From positions 1-20,852 of the forward strand of contig JBPCJY010000125.1 of NCBI GenBank assembly GCA_051004815.1: a stretch of 20,852 nucleotides of DNA. Reading direction: 5' to 3'. The position numbers were made by a program, and so were the translations under genes. Shown here in pieces: positions 7,065-14,712 of the stretch. The notes under the pieces were generated by a model, which worked only from the letters and a program-made list of their open reading frames with translations, ran no database searches and was not told the origin of the DNA. Origin of the DNA: JBBQXY01 sp051004815 (GTDB lineage: Bacteria; Chloroflexota; Ktedonobacteria; Ktedonobacterales; Ktedonobacteraceae). The stretch's first letter is position 1; each line of letters opens with the position of its first letter.

Positions 7065-8588
7065 CTATGATGTCGATGTTGGAAGTTCACGCAGCATGTA
7101 GCCTTGTCCTCGAATAGCAATGAGATAACTTGGATTATTGATGTCGAGTTCGATCTTCTCACGAATACGCTCTATGATTTTTTGTAAAGCAGTATTAGAA
7201 GGTAAGTTAGTTTCACCCCATACTGCCTGCATAATATTCTCTCGATCACATACCTGCCCCAAATGGGATTTCAGATAATCGTAGACTTTTCCTTCCATGT
7301 AGGTAAAACTGGTGGTCTCTCTTCGCCCTATCCGTTTGGTAAGAGATGATGGTGAAGAGGTGCTTGTATCAACTTGTGCAGTTTGTTTCATTGTCTTTTC
7401 ACTATTGGCATTGCTTTTTTCCTGATTTAGAACGAATTGATACATTACTTCAGAAAACACGCACCATGCTCCATCGACCTGTTCAATCAGTCCGCGCCTT
7501 GCTAGTACGAAAAGGATCTTATTAGAGGGAGTATGTCCATGAGCTATCTCTATCAATCCTTGTTGATGAGGAGATAGGATGATGCTGTCGCGCTCTTTTA
7601 TCGCTCCTTCTACCGTAGGTACATCACTTAATTCAGAATCGGCGAGTCCGCGCCAGAGTTGCGTGCAGATCACATTTGATTCATCAGAAATGCTGATCTT
7701 GAGAAAGCTATGCTCAAATGCCTCTTTATCTGATGTTGTGTCCATGGTTTCGCTTGCTTGTAATCTATAGATAAACAAGTTCTTGCAACCTATACGAATA
7801 AGCTCCGCGTGACGCCCACAGAAATTTCTAATAAATTTGCTATCTTGTGCTCTCCAAACACTGCCGAGGTACTTAGCACGCTGACTTGCTTCTTTGAGAA
7901 ATGTTTCTACCTCGAATTCCGTCATGAGTCCAAGGTAGATAGGATCCGAAAAGAGATTAATTAGCGGTGAAGGATCGGCCCAGGTTTCGCGATTATTGTA
8001 TTGATAGAGCAGGTAAAGGAGATGGCGACTGGCGACCACGTAAGCGCAGTTGTTAAGAACCAGCGCACGCAGCCATTCACTATCGCGAGTGGGAAGGCGA
8101 GCTATCTCCTCAAAATTATCCAGGACGAATATTACTGGATGCGACTGTCTACAGATAAGTGTCTCAAGTGCGAATTTTATTTGATAGGCTGCATCACTAA
8201 GAAGTTTGCTATCAGCACTTGTTGGAGGTTCGATGATTTCTATTTTATCATCAGGCACCAGCTTTGCTTTTGTCGCATAGTACAATCCCTTCCATAATTG
8301 TATCGAAGCATATTCACCCATGTTCAGATCTATAGTGAGTTTACAATCGAGATAGACAAAGGTAAATGAAGAGTCTATCTGTTGCTTCTCGTCATTGAAG
8401 GCTTCAGAGTTTGCCAAATGCCGCAATAACGTTGTCTTGCCGGTGAACTTCTCACCAATAATGGCACAACACTGTAGTGATGCACTGTTCAGCCTCTGGT
8501 AAATTGTGCGTAATTCATTGTTTCTCCCCCAGAAAGCTGGACGAATAAAAGGATTTTCGGGGAGCGAAGAAGGCAGAATCTCATTCAT
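7065..8588 (-). CDS. AAA/STAND-type ATPase with C-terminal OmpR-type winged helix
   Basis: This 507-residue protein starts with the usual WGRNNEL box, then Walker A GEKFTGKTT (45-53) and Walker B VIFVLD (152-157). A helical region follows to about residue 390, then a Ser/Thr-rich linker (about 400-417). Residues about 418-503 form a winged-helix domain of the OmpR/PhoB class (KVYDYLKSHLGQVCDRENIM, AVWGE, IIERIREKIE, IRGQGYML). The likely role is an ATP-dependent switch that binds DNA. I chose the ATG at 8588 because it overlaps the stop of the upstream RSH gene (TTATGA) and has AGGAGG about 10 bases upstream; the frame stays open further upstream, to 8642. The overlap indicates translational coupling and matched amounts of the two proteins. 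The ligand and DNA target are unknown. Confidence 0.85.
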   Translation of the reverse strand: MNEILPSSLPENPFIRPAFWGRNNELRTIYQRLNSASLQCCAIIGEKFTGKTTLLRHLANSEAFNDEKQQIDSSFTFVYLDCKLTIDLNMGEYASIQLWKGLYYATKAKLVPDDKIEIIEPPTSADSKLLSDAAYQIKFALETLICRQSHPVIFVLDNFEEIARLPTRDSEWLRALVLNNCAYVVASRHLLYLLYQYNNRETWADPSPLINLFSDPIYLGLMTEFEVETFLKEASQRAKYLGSVWRAQDSKFIRNFCGRHAELIRIGCKNLFIYRLQASETMDTTSDKEAFEHSFLKISISDESNVICTQLWRGLADSELSDVPTVEGAIKERDSIILSPHQQGLIEIAHGHTPSNKILFVLARRGLIEQVDGAWCVFSEVMYQFVLNQEKSNANSEKTMKQTAQVDTSTSSPSSLTKRIGRRETTSFTYMEGKVYDYLKSHLGQVCDRENIMQAVWGETNLPSNTALQKIIERIREKIELDINNPSYLIAIRGQGYMLRELPTSTS

Positions 8589-11500
8589 AACCAATGGGCC
8601 TCCTGTAAAGCCAAGGCAAGTGGCCAGTGATAGCGGAGCCAACGCGCAAACAGTTCGAGCTCGATGCTATAGCTTGAATGATGGCGTTTTAATACTCCTA
8701 AGCTCGTTAAATCAATTAAGGCCTGCCCTAAAGATTGTTCTGGCACGACAGAACTGATAGCTCGTGCTAATTGTTCATATTCAATACTATTGGTAGCCGT
8801 CCCACGCTCAGCGATTGCACTTAATATCAATTTGTTCCTACGGGCACTTGCCGCATCATGCCCCTCCCAGAAGTGTTGAAAGCGGCTATTATCAGTCTGG
8901 AATATCCACTCCTGGATGCTCTGAGCTGCGAAATGTTGAGTAATCTTCACTTTGTCCTCTTGCGATTGCTCAAACAAGCGGGAGCAGAGCAACTGGAGAT
9001 AGAAAGGATGACCTGATGTAAAATCAACCAGCAGATCAATAGCCAGATCTGAAATGTTACCAACCTGGGCTAAACCACCTTTAATGAGGCGACGAGCAGC
9101 CTCTTTTTCTAAGCAGCCGAGTTTTTCATCATAGGTAATATTGAATAACGCATCAATACCACATTGCCCTTTAAGCTGGCTTATTAAGCCGCCTCCACTC
9201 AGAATAAAGTGCATACCGTGACTGTGTTGTGAATGGCTGCGCAGACGGCTAATAATAGCTTCGAGGCTTACAGTCTCCTCTCTCAGACTACAAAGGCATT
9301 GGCATTCATCAAAAAAGATGGCCAAGGGCTTATGTTGGGCTACGTGACGTAGCCGGGACATAAATGTGTCAAAGTAGGCTAATGGATCCTTTTTTAATCT
9401 ATTAAGGTGGGGTACGGATAAATTTAGCTCTACGCCTGCGTTATTATCCTGTAGCACTTTAACAATGCTGCTCATGAGTTCTTGTAAAAACTGTGTCGTG
9501 CTACTACCTTGCTTTCCCTGTACATCTATATAGATCGGGAGATAATCTCCTCGTGCCTGTTCTTGCAACCGAAGCACGAAAGATGTTTTCCCAATACGCT
9601 TTTGACCCCAAAGCAGGATAGCAGCATTTTGAGAGCGATCACGCAACAGGGCAGAGACGCGATTATATTCTGTTTCTCTTCCATAGAAGCGTGAGCCTTT
9701 GGCAAGATGTGGACCATAGGGATTAGCGTGTATCATTAGCTTGGAAGATACTTCGGTCGGCGAGGGAGTAGAAAGAAAAGTTGAATGAATAATTTCCACT
9801 TTGGTTATACTCGATTTCCCTTCCAAGGCGTTTTTAATACGGGTGCGTTGGGCTAAAGTTGTTTTTCCGAGGTAGATATATGCCTCAGCCATGACTTCAT
9901 TGGGGTGATTCCGTGCTGTAAAGAGGGGCATATCTATGCCTAACATCGTCACCACTGCGCTTATTTCGCTTGCCAAACCAGGGTGATTTAACGCTTCCAC
10001 AACGATCACATAATTTGCTTCTCCCTGCGACGTACCCCATTTTACCTGCACAAATTTCTCTGGTTCGCGAAGTTGTCCACAACTACGTTTATGAATAACC
10101 AAAATGTCATCTTTACGCCGATAGCCGACAATATCGTCAGGTGGCGTAGGTTCACAGCAACGTGCAAATGTTAGCAGAAGTTGAGCATCCTCCGGTGAGA
10201 GCACATTGACGCCGACAATTGGCTCAACATATCCAGAGGAACTCACCGTCTTCAAGTGCAATCTTTTAAGAGTATCCGCAATCTTTGTTGGTGTATGACG
10301 TTCTACACCGATAGCGACCATCAGATCCTCTATGCTTCTCAGCACCTCTTTACTACTCATTCGTGCTGCGCCAGCCACTGTCTGATGCGATTGAGAGATT
10401 GTGGTATTAGAGGCTAATTTGGCAAGCAATATACGAACCTGGGCATCTGCTGTATCCAATGGCTGTAGCTCTCTGTTCAGTAACATACGTCCCCGTTCTA
10501 GCATTGCTTTTCGTTCGTGCTGTGCCAGCCACTGTCTGATGCGATTGAGGGATTGTGGCATTTGTACGTAATCTAGCCAATCTAATGTCGGGGTAATATC
10601 GGTTTTTTGAAGAATTTCAATTTTATCGCCTGCTTGCAAGGTTCTATAGAGTTCCGCGTGTGTACCATTGACCAATGCTCCTGCACAATGATTCCCCACA
10701 TCTGTATGAATATGATAAGCAAAATCAAGTACGGTTGCTCTCTGTGAAAGGTATTTCGCTTCGCCTGTTGGCGTGAATACTTTCATCTCGCCATTCACAT
10801 GCTGGACTTCTGCTGGTATCTGTGGCAGAAGTTCTTCGGCTATATTCCACCAACGAGCGGCAATACCATACTCGGCAATGAGAGCCATTGTATGGGTGCA
10901 AATAGTTACATGGATAAGATTACCGGAAGTGTGCGTTACTTGCGTATGAAGAGCGCAATAGCCATTCTCCTTGGGATTACCAATAAAGTCATAGAACTGC
11001 CTGGGTACTGGAGAATAGTGCTTATGTATGATACCCAGCATACGGTAACAATCGCTTTCATCTTCGGTGAGGATGATAAAAGAGCCTGCGTCCGCCAATT
11101 CTAAGGGAAGAGTTTCTGTATTATGCATAGACTTGCCGAACTTGACATTCTGGCCCATTTCATAGAACGAAAGTGCTTGCCAGCGAATCTGGCTACCAGC
11201 CATAGTAGCAGTAGCTAATTGCTGCAAATCTTCGAGCACGCCCTCTACAGAGCGGTGAAACGCTTCATTGGCACAATGCTGATGTAGGAGACGATACATT
11301 GTAGCATTATTGATTTCAAAGCAGCAATCTTCTAGTTTACGCCGAGCAATGCCTATACCCAGCCGTTCTATCAATGGCACAAATAATGTTAAAGCAGTTC
11401 CTGTCACACGCTCCTGGTATACTCGCGTCAAGGCAGACATGGTGCGCAGATTGTGCAAGCGATCAGCAACTTTAATGATTATTGCACTCCACTCTTTTTG

Positions 11501-11905
11501 TAAGTAGGTCGCTATGTTATTGCGGAAGTCCTGTACATCAGCTGCGCTATGAAAATCTCCTGCTTCAACGTGTCTGATAAAGCTATTGAGTTGAATAACC
11601 ACTTCTACTACATCAGCTACTTTTGGCCCTAACCGAGAGCGAAGAGTGCTTGGTTCATAATCATGAGAATAGTCAGGATTGGCAATATCATGCAAAAGTC
11701 CTGCCGCGACAATAGACGGTGGCGCGTGCCATTCCATAAGTGTGGTAGCTACTGCCAGGGCATGATTTAGGAAGGGTTCACCATTGATGCGTTGGAAGCC
11801 GTGATGCGCCTCAGATGCAATTTGATAAGCGATAGAGAGAAGCGTTTCCGTCTCCTTAGCATCTGAATAAGATGCCACCATTTGAATCAAGTCGCTAAGT
11901 TCCAT
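8585..11905 (-). CDS. RelA/SpoT-homologue (RSH) fused to an AAA/STAND ATPase, probably catalytically degenerate
   Basis: This 1,106-residue protein has the long-RSH order plus an added ATPase. Domains: HD (H48, H72-D73, D148, N152); synthetase-like (about 205-350, with DCYRMLGIIH and NPKENGY); TGS (about 373-435); helical (about 445-545); zinc-finger/CC (C583, C584, H605, C609); ACT (about 630-705); ATPase from about 738, with Walker A GQKRIGKTS (767-775) and Walker B LAIFFDE (861-867). In the hydrolase, the usual HDxxED is HDIANP. In the synthetase, the ExQIRT strand is HVTICT (E to H332), and the RxKS-type nucleotide-binding segment is not recognisable. (p)ppGpp turnover is therefore doubtful, while the regulatory, ribosome-contacting domains are kept. 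The start has AGGGG about 9 bases upstream. The ATPase/wHTH gene is coupled downstream. A 45-bp internal direct repeat lies in the helical region. Confidence 0.85.
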   Translation of the reverse strand: MELSDLIQMVASYSDAKETETLLSIAYQIASEAHHGFQRINGEPFLNHALAVATTLMEWHAPPSIVAAGLLHDIANPDYSHDYEPSTLRSRLGPKVADVVEVVIQLNSFIRHVEAGDFHSAADVQDFRNNIATYLQKEWSAIIIKVADRLHNLRTMSALTRVYQERVTGTALTLFVPLIERLGIGIARRKLEDCCFEINNATMYRLLHQHCANEAFHRSVEGVLEDLQQLATATMAGSQIRWQALSFYEMGQNVKFGKSMHNTETLPLELADAGSFIILTEDESDCYRMLGIIHKHYSPVPRQFYDFIGNPKENGYCALHTQVTHTSGNLIHVTICTHTMALIAEYGIAARWWNIAEELLPQIPAEVQHVNGEMKVFTPTGEAKYLSQRATVLDFAYHIHTDVGNHCAGALVNGTHAELYRTLQAGDKIEILQKTDITPTLDWLDYVQMPQSLNRIRQWLAQHERKAMLERGRMLLNRELQPLDTADAQVRILLAKLASNTTISQSHQTVAGAARMSSKEVLRSIEDLMVAIGVERHTPTKIADTLKRLHLKTVSSSGYVEPIVGVNVLSPEDAQLLLTFARCCEPTPPDDIVGYRRKDDILVIHKRSCGQLREPEKFVQVKWGTSQGEANYVIVVEALNHPGLASEISAVVTMLGIDMPLFTARNHPNEVMAEAYIYLGKTTLAQRTRIKNALEGKSSITKVEIIHSTFLSTPSPTEVSSKLMIHANPYGPHLAKGSRFYGRETEYNRVSALLRDRSQNAAILLWGQKRIGKTSFVLRLQEQARGDYLPIYIDVQGKQGSSTTQFLQELMSSIVKVLQDNNAGVELNLSVPHLNRLKKDPLAYFDTFMSRLRHVAQHKPLAIFFDECQCLCSLREETVSLEAIISRLRSHSQHSHGMHFILSGGGLISQLKGQCGIDALFNITYDEKLGCLEKEAARRLIKGGLAQVGNISDLAIDLLVDFTSGHPFYLQLLCSRLFEQSQEDKVKITQHFAAQSIQEWIFQTDNSRFQHFWEGHDAASARRNKLILSAIAERGTATNSIEYEQLARAISSVVPEQSLGQALIDLTSLGVLKRHHSSYSIELELFARWLRYHWPLALALQEAHWL
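10360..10404 (-). repeat. 45-bp intragenic direct repeat, copy in alternative frame
   Basis: This segment is identical to 10514-10558 except at 2 of 45 positions. The spacing of 154 bases is not a multiple of three, so the two copies are translated in different frames. This copy encodes TTISQSHQTVAGAARM (residues about 501-516), which does not resemble RSH proteins and so is probably the derived copy. Confidence 0.9.
10514..10558 (-). repeat. 45-bp intragenic direct repeat, copy in the RSH-like frame
   Basis: This copy encodes PQSLNRIRQWLAQHE (residues about 460-474). It matches the conserved xxxIRQWxxxxxRExxxxxG stretch that follows TGS in RSH proteins, so it is probably the original. Confidence 0.9.
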
Positions 11906-12018
11906 TGATTTTCCCCTTCTTAGCTCCTGTCCTTAGGCATGTAACTGGTTCACACAACGAGCAAGCTACTTCTTACAAACTTTTTTATGACGCTTAACCA
12001 TGATTCCCGAACTACTAT

Positions 12019-12047
12019 AGTATATCATTCATGACAAACATACGGAA
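12019..12047 (-). promoter_or_regulatory. Candidate extended -10 promoter of the RSH-ATPase operon
   Basis: On the minus strand TGATATACT provides an extended -10 element (TG-A-TATACT, 12027-12019). It has only a weak -35 candidate, TTCCGT at 12047-12042, with 17-base spacing. The leader would be about 105 nt. This is the best candidate I found, not a certain one. Confidence 0.4.
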
Positions 12048-12194
12048 GATACGGATACAAAGAGATAGTCATCTATTATACGGTACATATAAGGTTTTTT
12101 CTCACAAAACGTCACCACACTCTTTACTTTCAGCCAGTTCTGACAGTAAATTATAAAATGAAGGGAAAAGTACCAATTCCGACAATATTTTTGT

Positions 12195-12240
12195 CTCATA
12201 TACGACTCATATTGACATTACTGACATCTTTATGTATACT
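12195..12240 (+). promoter_or_regulatory. Sigma70-type promoter with 11-bp-spaced direct repeats, sigma-like gene
   Basis: TTGACA (12212-12217), a 17-base spacer and TATACT (12235-12240) form a near-consensus promoter. Directly upstream CTCATAT occurs twice (12195-12201 and 12206-12212), exactly one helical turn apart, with the second copy touching the -35 box. This geometry suits an activator binding one face of the DNA. A repeated TGACAT (12213, 12222) follows. Confidence 0.8.
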
Positions 12241-12323
12241 TGTATTATAGGAGATGTGAGGTAGTGCTGGATACAGAGAAGACAATTCGTACTGGAACAT
12301 TGCAAAAAACAGAGGAGAACACC

Positions 12324-13100
12324 ATGCGAGAACCTCATAAAGATGCGCTACGTACTGATTCATCTAGAATAACGAAGACTGCCCTCTCTCATGATCTCGT
12401 ATTTCATTCGGACGTTGGTTCTTATGATGATGACCCTCCACTTGAGCCAGAGGCACTCCTTGCATTCTATACCTTCGATTATATTCATGAGAAGGTGAAG
12501 TGTTTGGTTTCTTTGCTAGTGAAGTTCACTCATCCTGATGTGCTCGACTTGGAACTGGGGGATATTGCAGCAGAAGTCCATGCCCATTTCTGGCAGAAAT
12601 TGCAGGAAAAAGAGCAAGAGCCTATACAGAAGCCAGAAGCGTACCTATCTCGTATGATACGCAATCGGTACTATGATGAAATTCGTAAGCGGAAACGTCC
12701 AAGTAGCCCACGGTTCTTATCAATGCTCGCAGATGGGACTGTGCAAGACGAAAAGGCACTGATCAAACTGAGTTCAGGGATGGCCGACCCAGCCTTTGAA
12801 TGCGAACAGAAACAGAACATTGCTCATCTTTACCACAAAATCGCTTATGCTGTATCGAAATTACCTGCACGGCAAAAGCTGGCTATGACCTGTGAACTGC
12901 TCGAAAAGGTAGATAATCTAGCCTGGATGACCGATGCGCTCATGATTTATGGAGTAGACACAGAGGTGCAGTGGCCTCAAGGCGAAAAAGCAAAGCAGAG
13001 ATTGCAAGCTTCTCTTCCGCCTGCTCGCAAAGCTATCGCAAGGCGACTTAATGTAGATATCTCTGTCTTTATAGGGATAAAACAGCGTTCACGCAAGTAG
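12324..13100 (+). CDS. Sigma-70-like (ECF-type) RNA polymerase sigma factor family protein
   Basis: This 258-residue protein resembles ECF-type sigma factors. Residues about 55-125 fit region 2: a helix pair with DIAAEVHAHFWQKLQ, then AYLSRMIRNRYYDEIRKRKR, the -10-binding helix and its basic end. Residues about 160-240 are a weaker match to region 4, starting at KLPARQKLAMTCELLE. The first about 45 residues are acidic and unstructured. I chose the ATG at 12324 because AGGAG lies 6 bases upstream. The open frame runs back to a TTG at 12240, but that lies inside the -10 box and cannot be transcribed; a GTG at 12264 is a less likely alternative. No anti-sigma gene is adjacent. The gene is divergent from the RSH operon and ends in a 21-bp hairpin. 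It may instead be a sigma-derived DNA-binding protein. Confidence 0.72.
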   Translation: MREPHKDALRTDSSRITKTALSHDLVFHSDVGSYDDDPPLEPEALLAFYTFDYIHEKVKCLVSLLVKFTHPDVLDLELGDIAAEVHAHFWQKLQEKEQEPIQKPEAYLSRMIRNRYYDEIRKRKRPSSPRFLSMLADGTVQDEKALIKLSSGMADPAFECEQKQNIAHLYHKIAYAVSKLPARQKLAMTCELLEKVDNLAWMTDALMIYGVDTEVQWPQGEKAKQRLQASLPPARKAIARRLNVDISVFIGIKQRSRK

Positions 13101-13105
13101 TTCAA

Positions 13106-13155
13106 CATATTGTGAGCCGGGGGTACTGTAGGCGGTACCCCCGGCTCACAATATG
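13106..13155. terminator. 21-bp perfect-stem hairpin after the sigma-like gene
   Basis: Starting 5 bases after the stop codon, arms 13106-13126 and 13135-13155 are perfectly complementary over 21 bases around an 8-base loop. The stem top is GCCGGGGGTAC/GTACCCCCGGC. A short A-run but no T-run follows on the plus strand. It is probably a terminator or 3'-end stabiliser. Confidence 0.8.
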
Positions 13156-13204
13156 AAAACCCCGTGTGAGAAATAACCTGTTCATTACGTATGTATCATA
13201 TTAA

Positions 13205-13219
13205 CAGTTACTTTAACTG
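13205..13219. promoter_or_regulatory. Short palindrome upstream of the transporter promoter
   Basis: CAGTTA-CTT-TAACTG is a perfect 6-bp inverted repeat, followed by a second small hairpin TTCCG/CGGAA (13225-13239). They lie just upstream of the likely transporter promoter and could be an operator. The binding protein is unknown. Confidence 0.35.
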
Positions 13220-13243
13220 AACCGTTCCGTCTTTCGGAATAGT

Positions 13244-13272
13244 TTCACGGGTTGTGTATTTCATGTTATACT
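13244..13272 (+). promoter_or_regulatory. Probable promoter of the BMP lipoprotein gene
   Basis: A good -10 box, TATACT (13267-13272), has a weak -35 candidate, TTCACG (13244-13249), at 17 bases. The resulting leader is about 140 nt. It contains a complementary pair CAGAGA (13281-13286) and TCTCTG (13335-13340). I do not recognise a known riboswitch class in it. Confidence 0.5.
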
Positions 13273-13422
13273 GGTGGCAGCAGAGAAATCTTTTTTCCCT
13301 ACCGTTCTTTTATTTGGGGTGAACCACAGGTTTATCTCTGAGGTTTCTTTGTGCATGATACATGGGCAACCAGTGCGCTAAACCGATGTTGTTTCTCACT
13401 ACGGAGAAGAAAGGACGCACAC

Positions 13423-14505
13423 ATGCGAAGAATTGGCTATCGAGTCCACATCGCTTCGTTACTTGCCATATTTGCCATGTTGCTGGCCGCTTGCGGAGGA
13501 AGCACAGGCACAACTACTACTACCGGGAGTGGTACGACGACCGCTCCAAAATCTACGTTGAAAGTAGCACTGGTCACAGACATTGGTGGCCTCAATGACA
13601 ATGGCTTTAACCATCTGGCCTACACGGGTTACAAGAAGGCTGAAGCTCAGTATGGGTTCAAAGAGCAGGTTATTCAGACGCAGTCGCAAAATGACTATGT
13701 GAAGAACCTGACCTCCGCTGCCCAGGGGGCGGACGTGGTGATTGCCGTTGGTTTCTTGATGCAGACGCCATTGGATCAGATTGCCAAGCAATACCCAAAC
13801 AAGAAATTTGCCATTGTCGATGGTTGTGCTGTGCCTGATCCCAACTCCGGAGCCTGTGAGACCTTGCCGAATGTAGCTCCCCTCTTCTTTAAAGAACAAG
13901 AGGCTGGCTGTCTGGTAGGCGCAATCGCGGGCCAGATGGAAGTGGATGGCAAAACGAAGGTTCCTGGACTGCTCGGTAAAAACACTATCGCAGCGGTTGG
14001 TGGGCTTTCCATTCCTCCCGTCAATCGCTATATCGCGGGCTTCAAGTTCTGTGCGAAGAAAGTTGATCCCAGCGTTAACGTGCTGATCAATTACTCGAAT
14101 GACTTTGCCGCCACCGCGAAATGTAAAGACGTTGCGCAGAGCCAGATCAGCCAACATCAGGCTGATATCATCTTCCAGGTTGCCGGTGGTTGCGGCATCG
14201 GCGCACTCGACGCCGCTGACCAGAACCATGTTTTCGGCATTGGTGTTGATGCCGACCAGAGTTCCGTCCATGCCAGCGTGATAACTAGCGCACTCAAGCG
14301 TGTTGATACTGCCGTGTACACCATTATCAAGGATACGGAAGATAACAGCTTTACCAACAACCCGCCGAAGTTCGATCTGGCCCATGACGGCGTTGGCTAC
14401 GCTCCTGTAAGCAGTGCTGTGCCAGCCGATGCAAAAGCGAAAGCTGACGATTTTGCTGCGCAGATTATGTCTGGTTCGCTCGTTGTACCGGAGAACATTC
14501 CGTAA
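13423..14505 (+). CDS. BMP-family substrate-binding lipoprotein of a nucleoside-type ABC importer
   Basis: This 360-residue extracytoplasmic binding protein delivers substrate, by family usually purine nucleosides, to the permeases encoded downstream. It has a lipoprotein signal: basic MRRIGYR, a hydrophobic core and lipobox LAAC, with the lipidated Cys at 24. A Thr/Ser/Gly-rich linker follows. BMP motifs include VTDIGGLNDNGFNHLAYTG, VIAVGF and GGCGIGALDAA. I chose the ATG at 13423 because it begins the signal peptide and has AAGGA 7 bases upstream; the frame also opens earlier, at 13351, with no lipoprotein signal. Six further Cys in the mature part could form disulfides, which is unusual for the family. 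A hairpin follows, so the permease genes have a separate promoter or depend on read-through. Confidence 0.92.
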   Translation: MRRIGYRVHIASLLAIFAMLLAACGGSTGTTTTTGSGTTTAPKSTLKVALVTDIGGLNDNGFNHLAYTGYKKAEAQYGFKEQVIQTQSQNDYVKNLTSAAQGADVVIAVGFLMQTPLDQIAKQYPNKKFAIVDGCAVPDPNSGACETLPNVAPLFFKEQEAGCLVGAIAGQMEVDGKTKVPGLLGKNTIAAVGGLSIPPVNRYIAGFKFCAKKVDPSVNVLINYSNDFAATAKCKDVAQSQISQHQADIIFQVAGGCGIGALDAADQNHVFGIGVDADQSSVHASVITSALKRVDTAVYTIIKDTEDNSFTNNPPKFDLAHDGVGYAPVSSAVPADAKAKADDFAAQIMSGSLVVPENIP

Positions 14506-14546
14506 GTTTTTGTTGCCAATGTGACCGCAAAGGCATAGTTAAGCAT

Positions 14547-14582
14547 GGACAGGGCGCGACAAATTGTTTTCGCGCCCTGTTC
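14547..14582. terminator. G+C-rich hairpin after the BMP gene
   Basis: Arms 14547-14559 and 14570-14582 pair over 13 positions (core ACAGGGCGCGA/TCGCGCCCTGT, one G:T pair) around a 10-base loop. There is no T-run after the stem. It could attenuate transcription so that more binding protein than permease is made. Confidence 0.65.
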
Positions 14583-14651
14583 GTGTGTATGTATCTCTTC
14601 ATCTCTATGGGGCTTCTGGACTTCTCACTGCCTCTGGCAAGCTCAGAATGC

Positions 14652-14680
14652 TTGTGTCTTACGTGTAACGATGTTATGAT
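14652..14680 (+). promoter_or_regulatory. Candidate promoter of the permease-ATPase genes
   Basis: TTGTGT (14652-14657), a 17-base spacer and TATGAT (14675-14680) form a reasonable sigma70-type promoter between the BMP hairpin and the first permease gene. Confidence 0.5.
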
Positions 14681-14712
14681 ACAAAAAATTATTTTTTCTG
14701 GCTAAGATCATC

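Larger units (their letters stand above)
11906..12323. other. A+T-rich divergent regulatory region
   Basis: About 420 bases separate the divergent RSH and sigma-like genes. The region holds a strong promoter for the sigma-like gene and a candidate extended -10 promoter for the RSH operon. No further open frame with coding character or structured RNA is recognisable in the middle part (12,030-12,190). Confidence 0.7.

Noticed and set aside
8589..8642. N-terminal extension of the ATPase-wHTH protein
   Set aside because: It would overlap the RSH coding region by 58 bases. The ATG at 8588 has AGGAGG and the typical stop-start overlap.
8585..11905. Active (p)ppGpp synthetase/hydrolase call for the RSH protein
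   Set aside because: Key residues of both centres are substituted, so I kept the family name but not the enzymatic activity.
12240..12323. TTG start for the sigma-like gene
   Set aside because: It falls in the last base of the TATACT box, so it cannot be on the mRNA. The ATG at 12324 has AGGAG 6 bases upstream.
13351..13422. Upstream ATG start for the BMP protein
   Set aside because: It would bury the lipoprotein signal behind 24 unrelated residues. The ATG at 13423 has its own ribosome binding site and starts the signal peptide.
13273..13422. Purine or c-di-GMP riboswitch before the transporter
   Set aside because: The conserved core sequences of those classes are not present. Only loose complementarity is visible.
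13459..14385. 308-codon open frame antisense to the BMP gene
   Set aside because: It is a by-product of codon usage on the other strand. It has no ribosome binding site or recognisable domain, and the plus-strand gene is certain.
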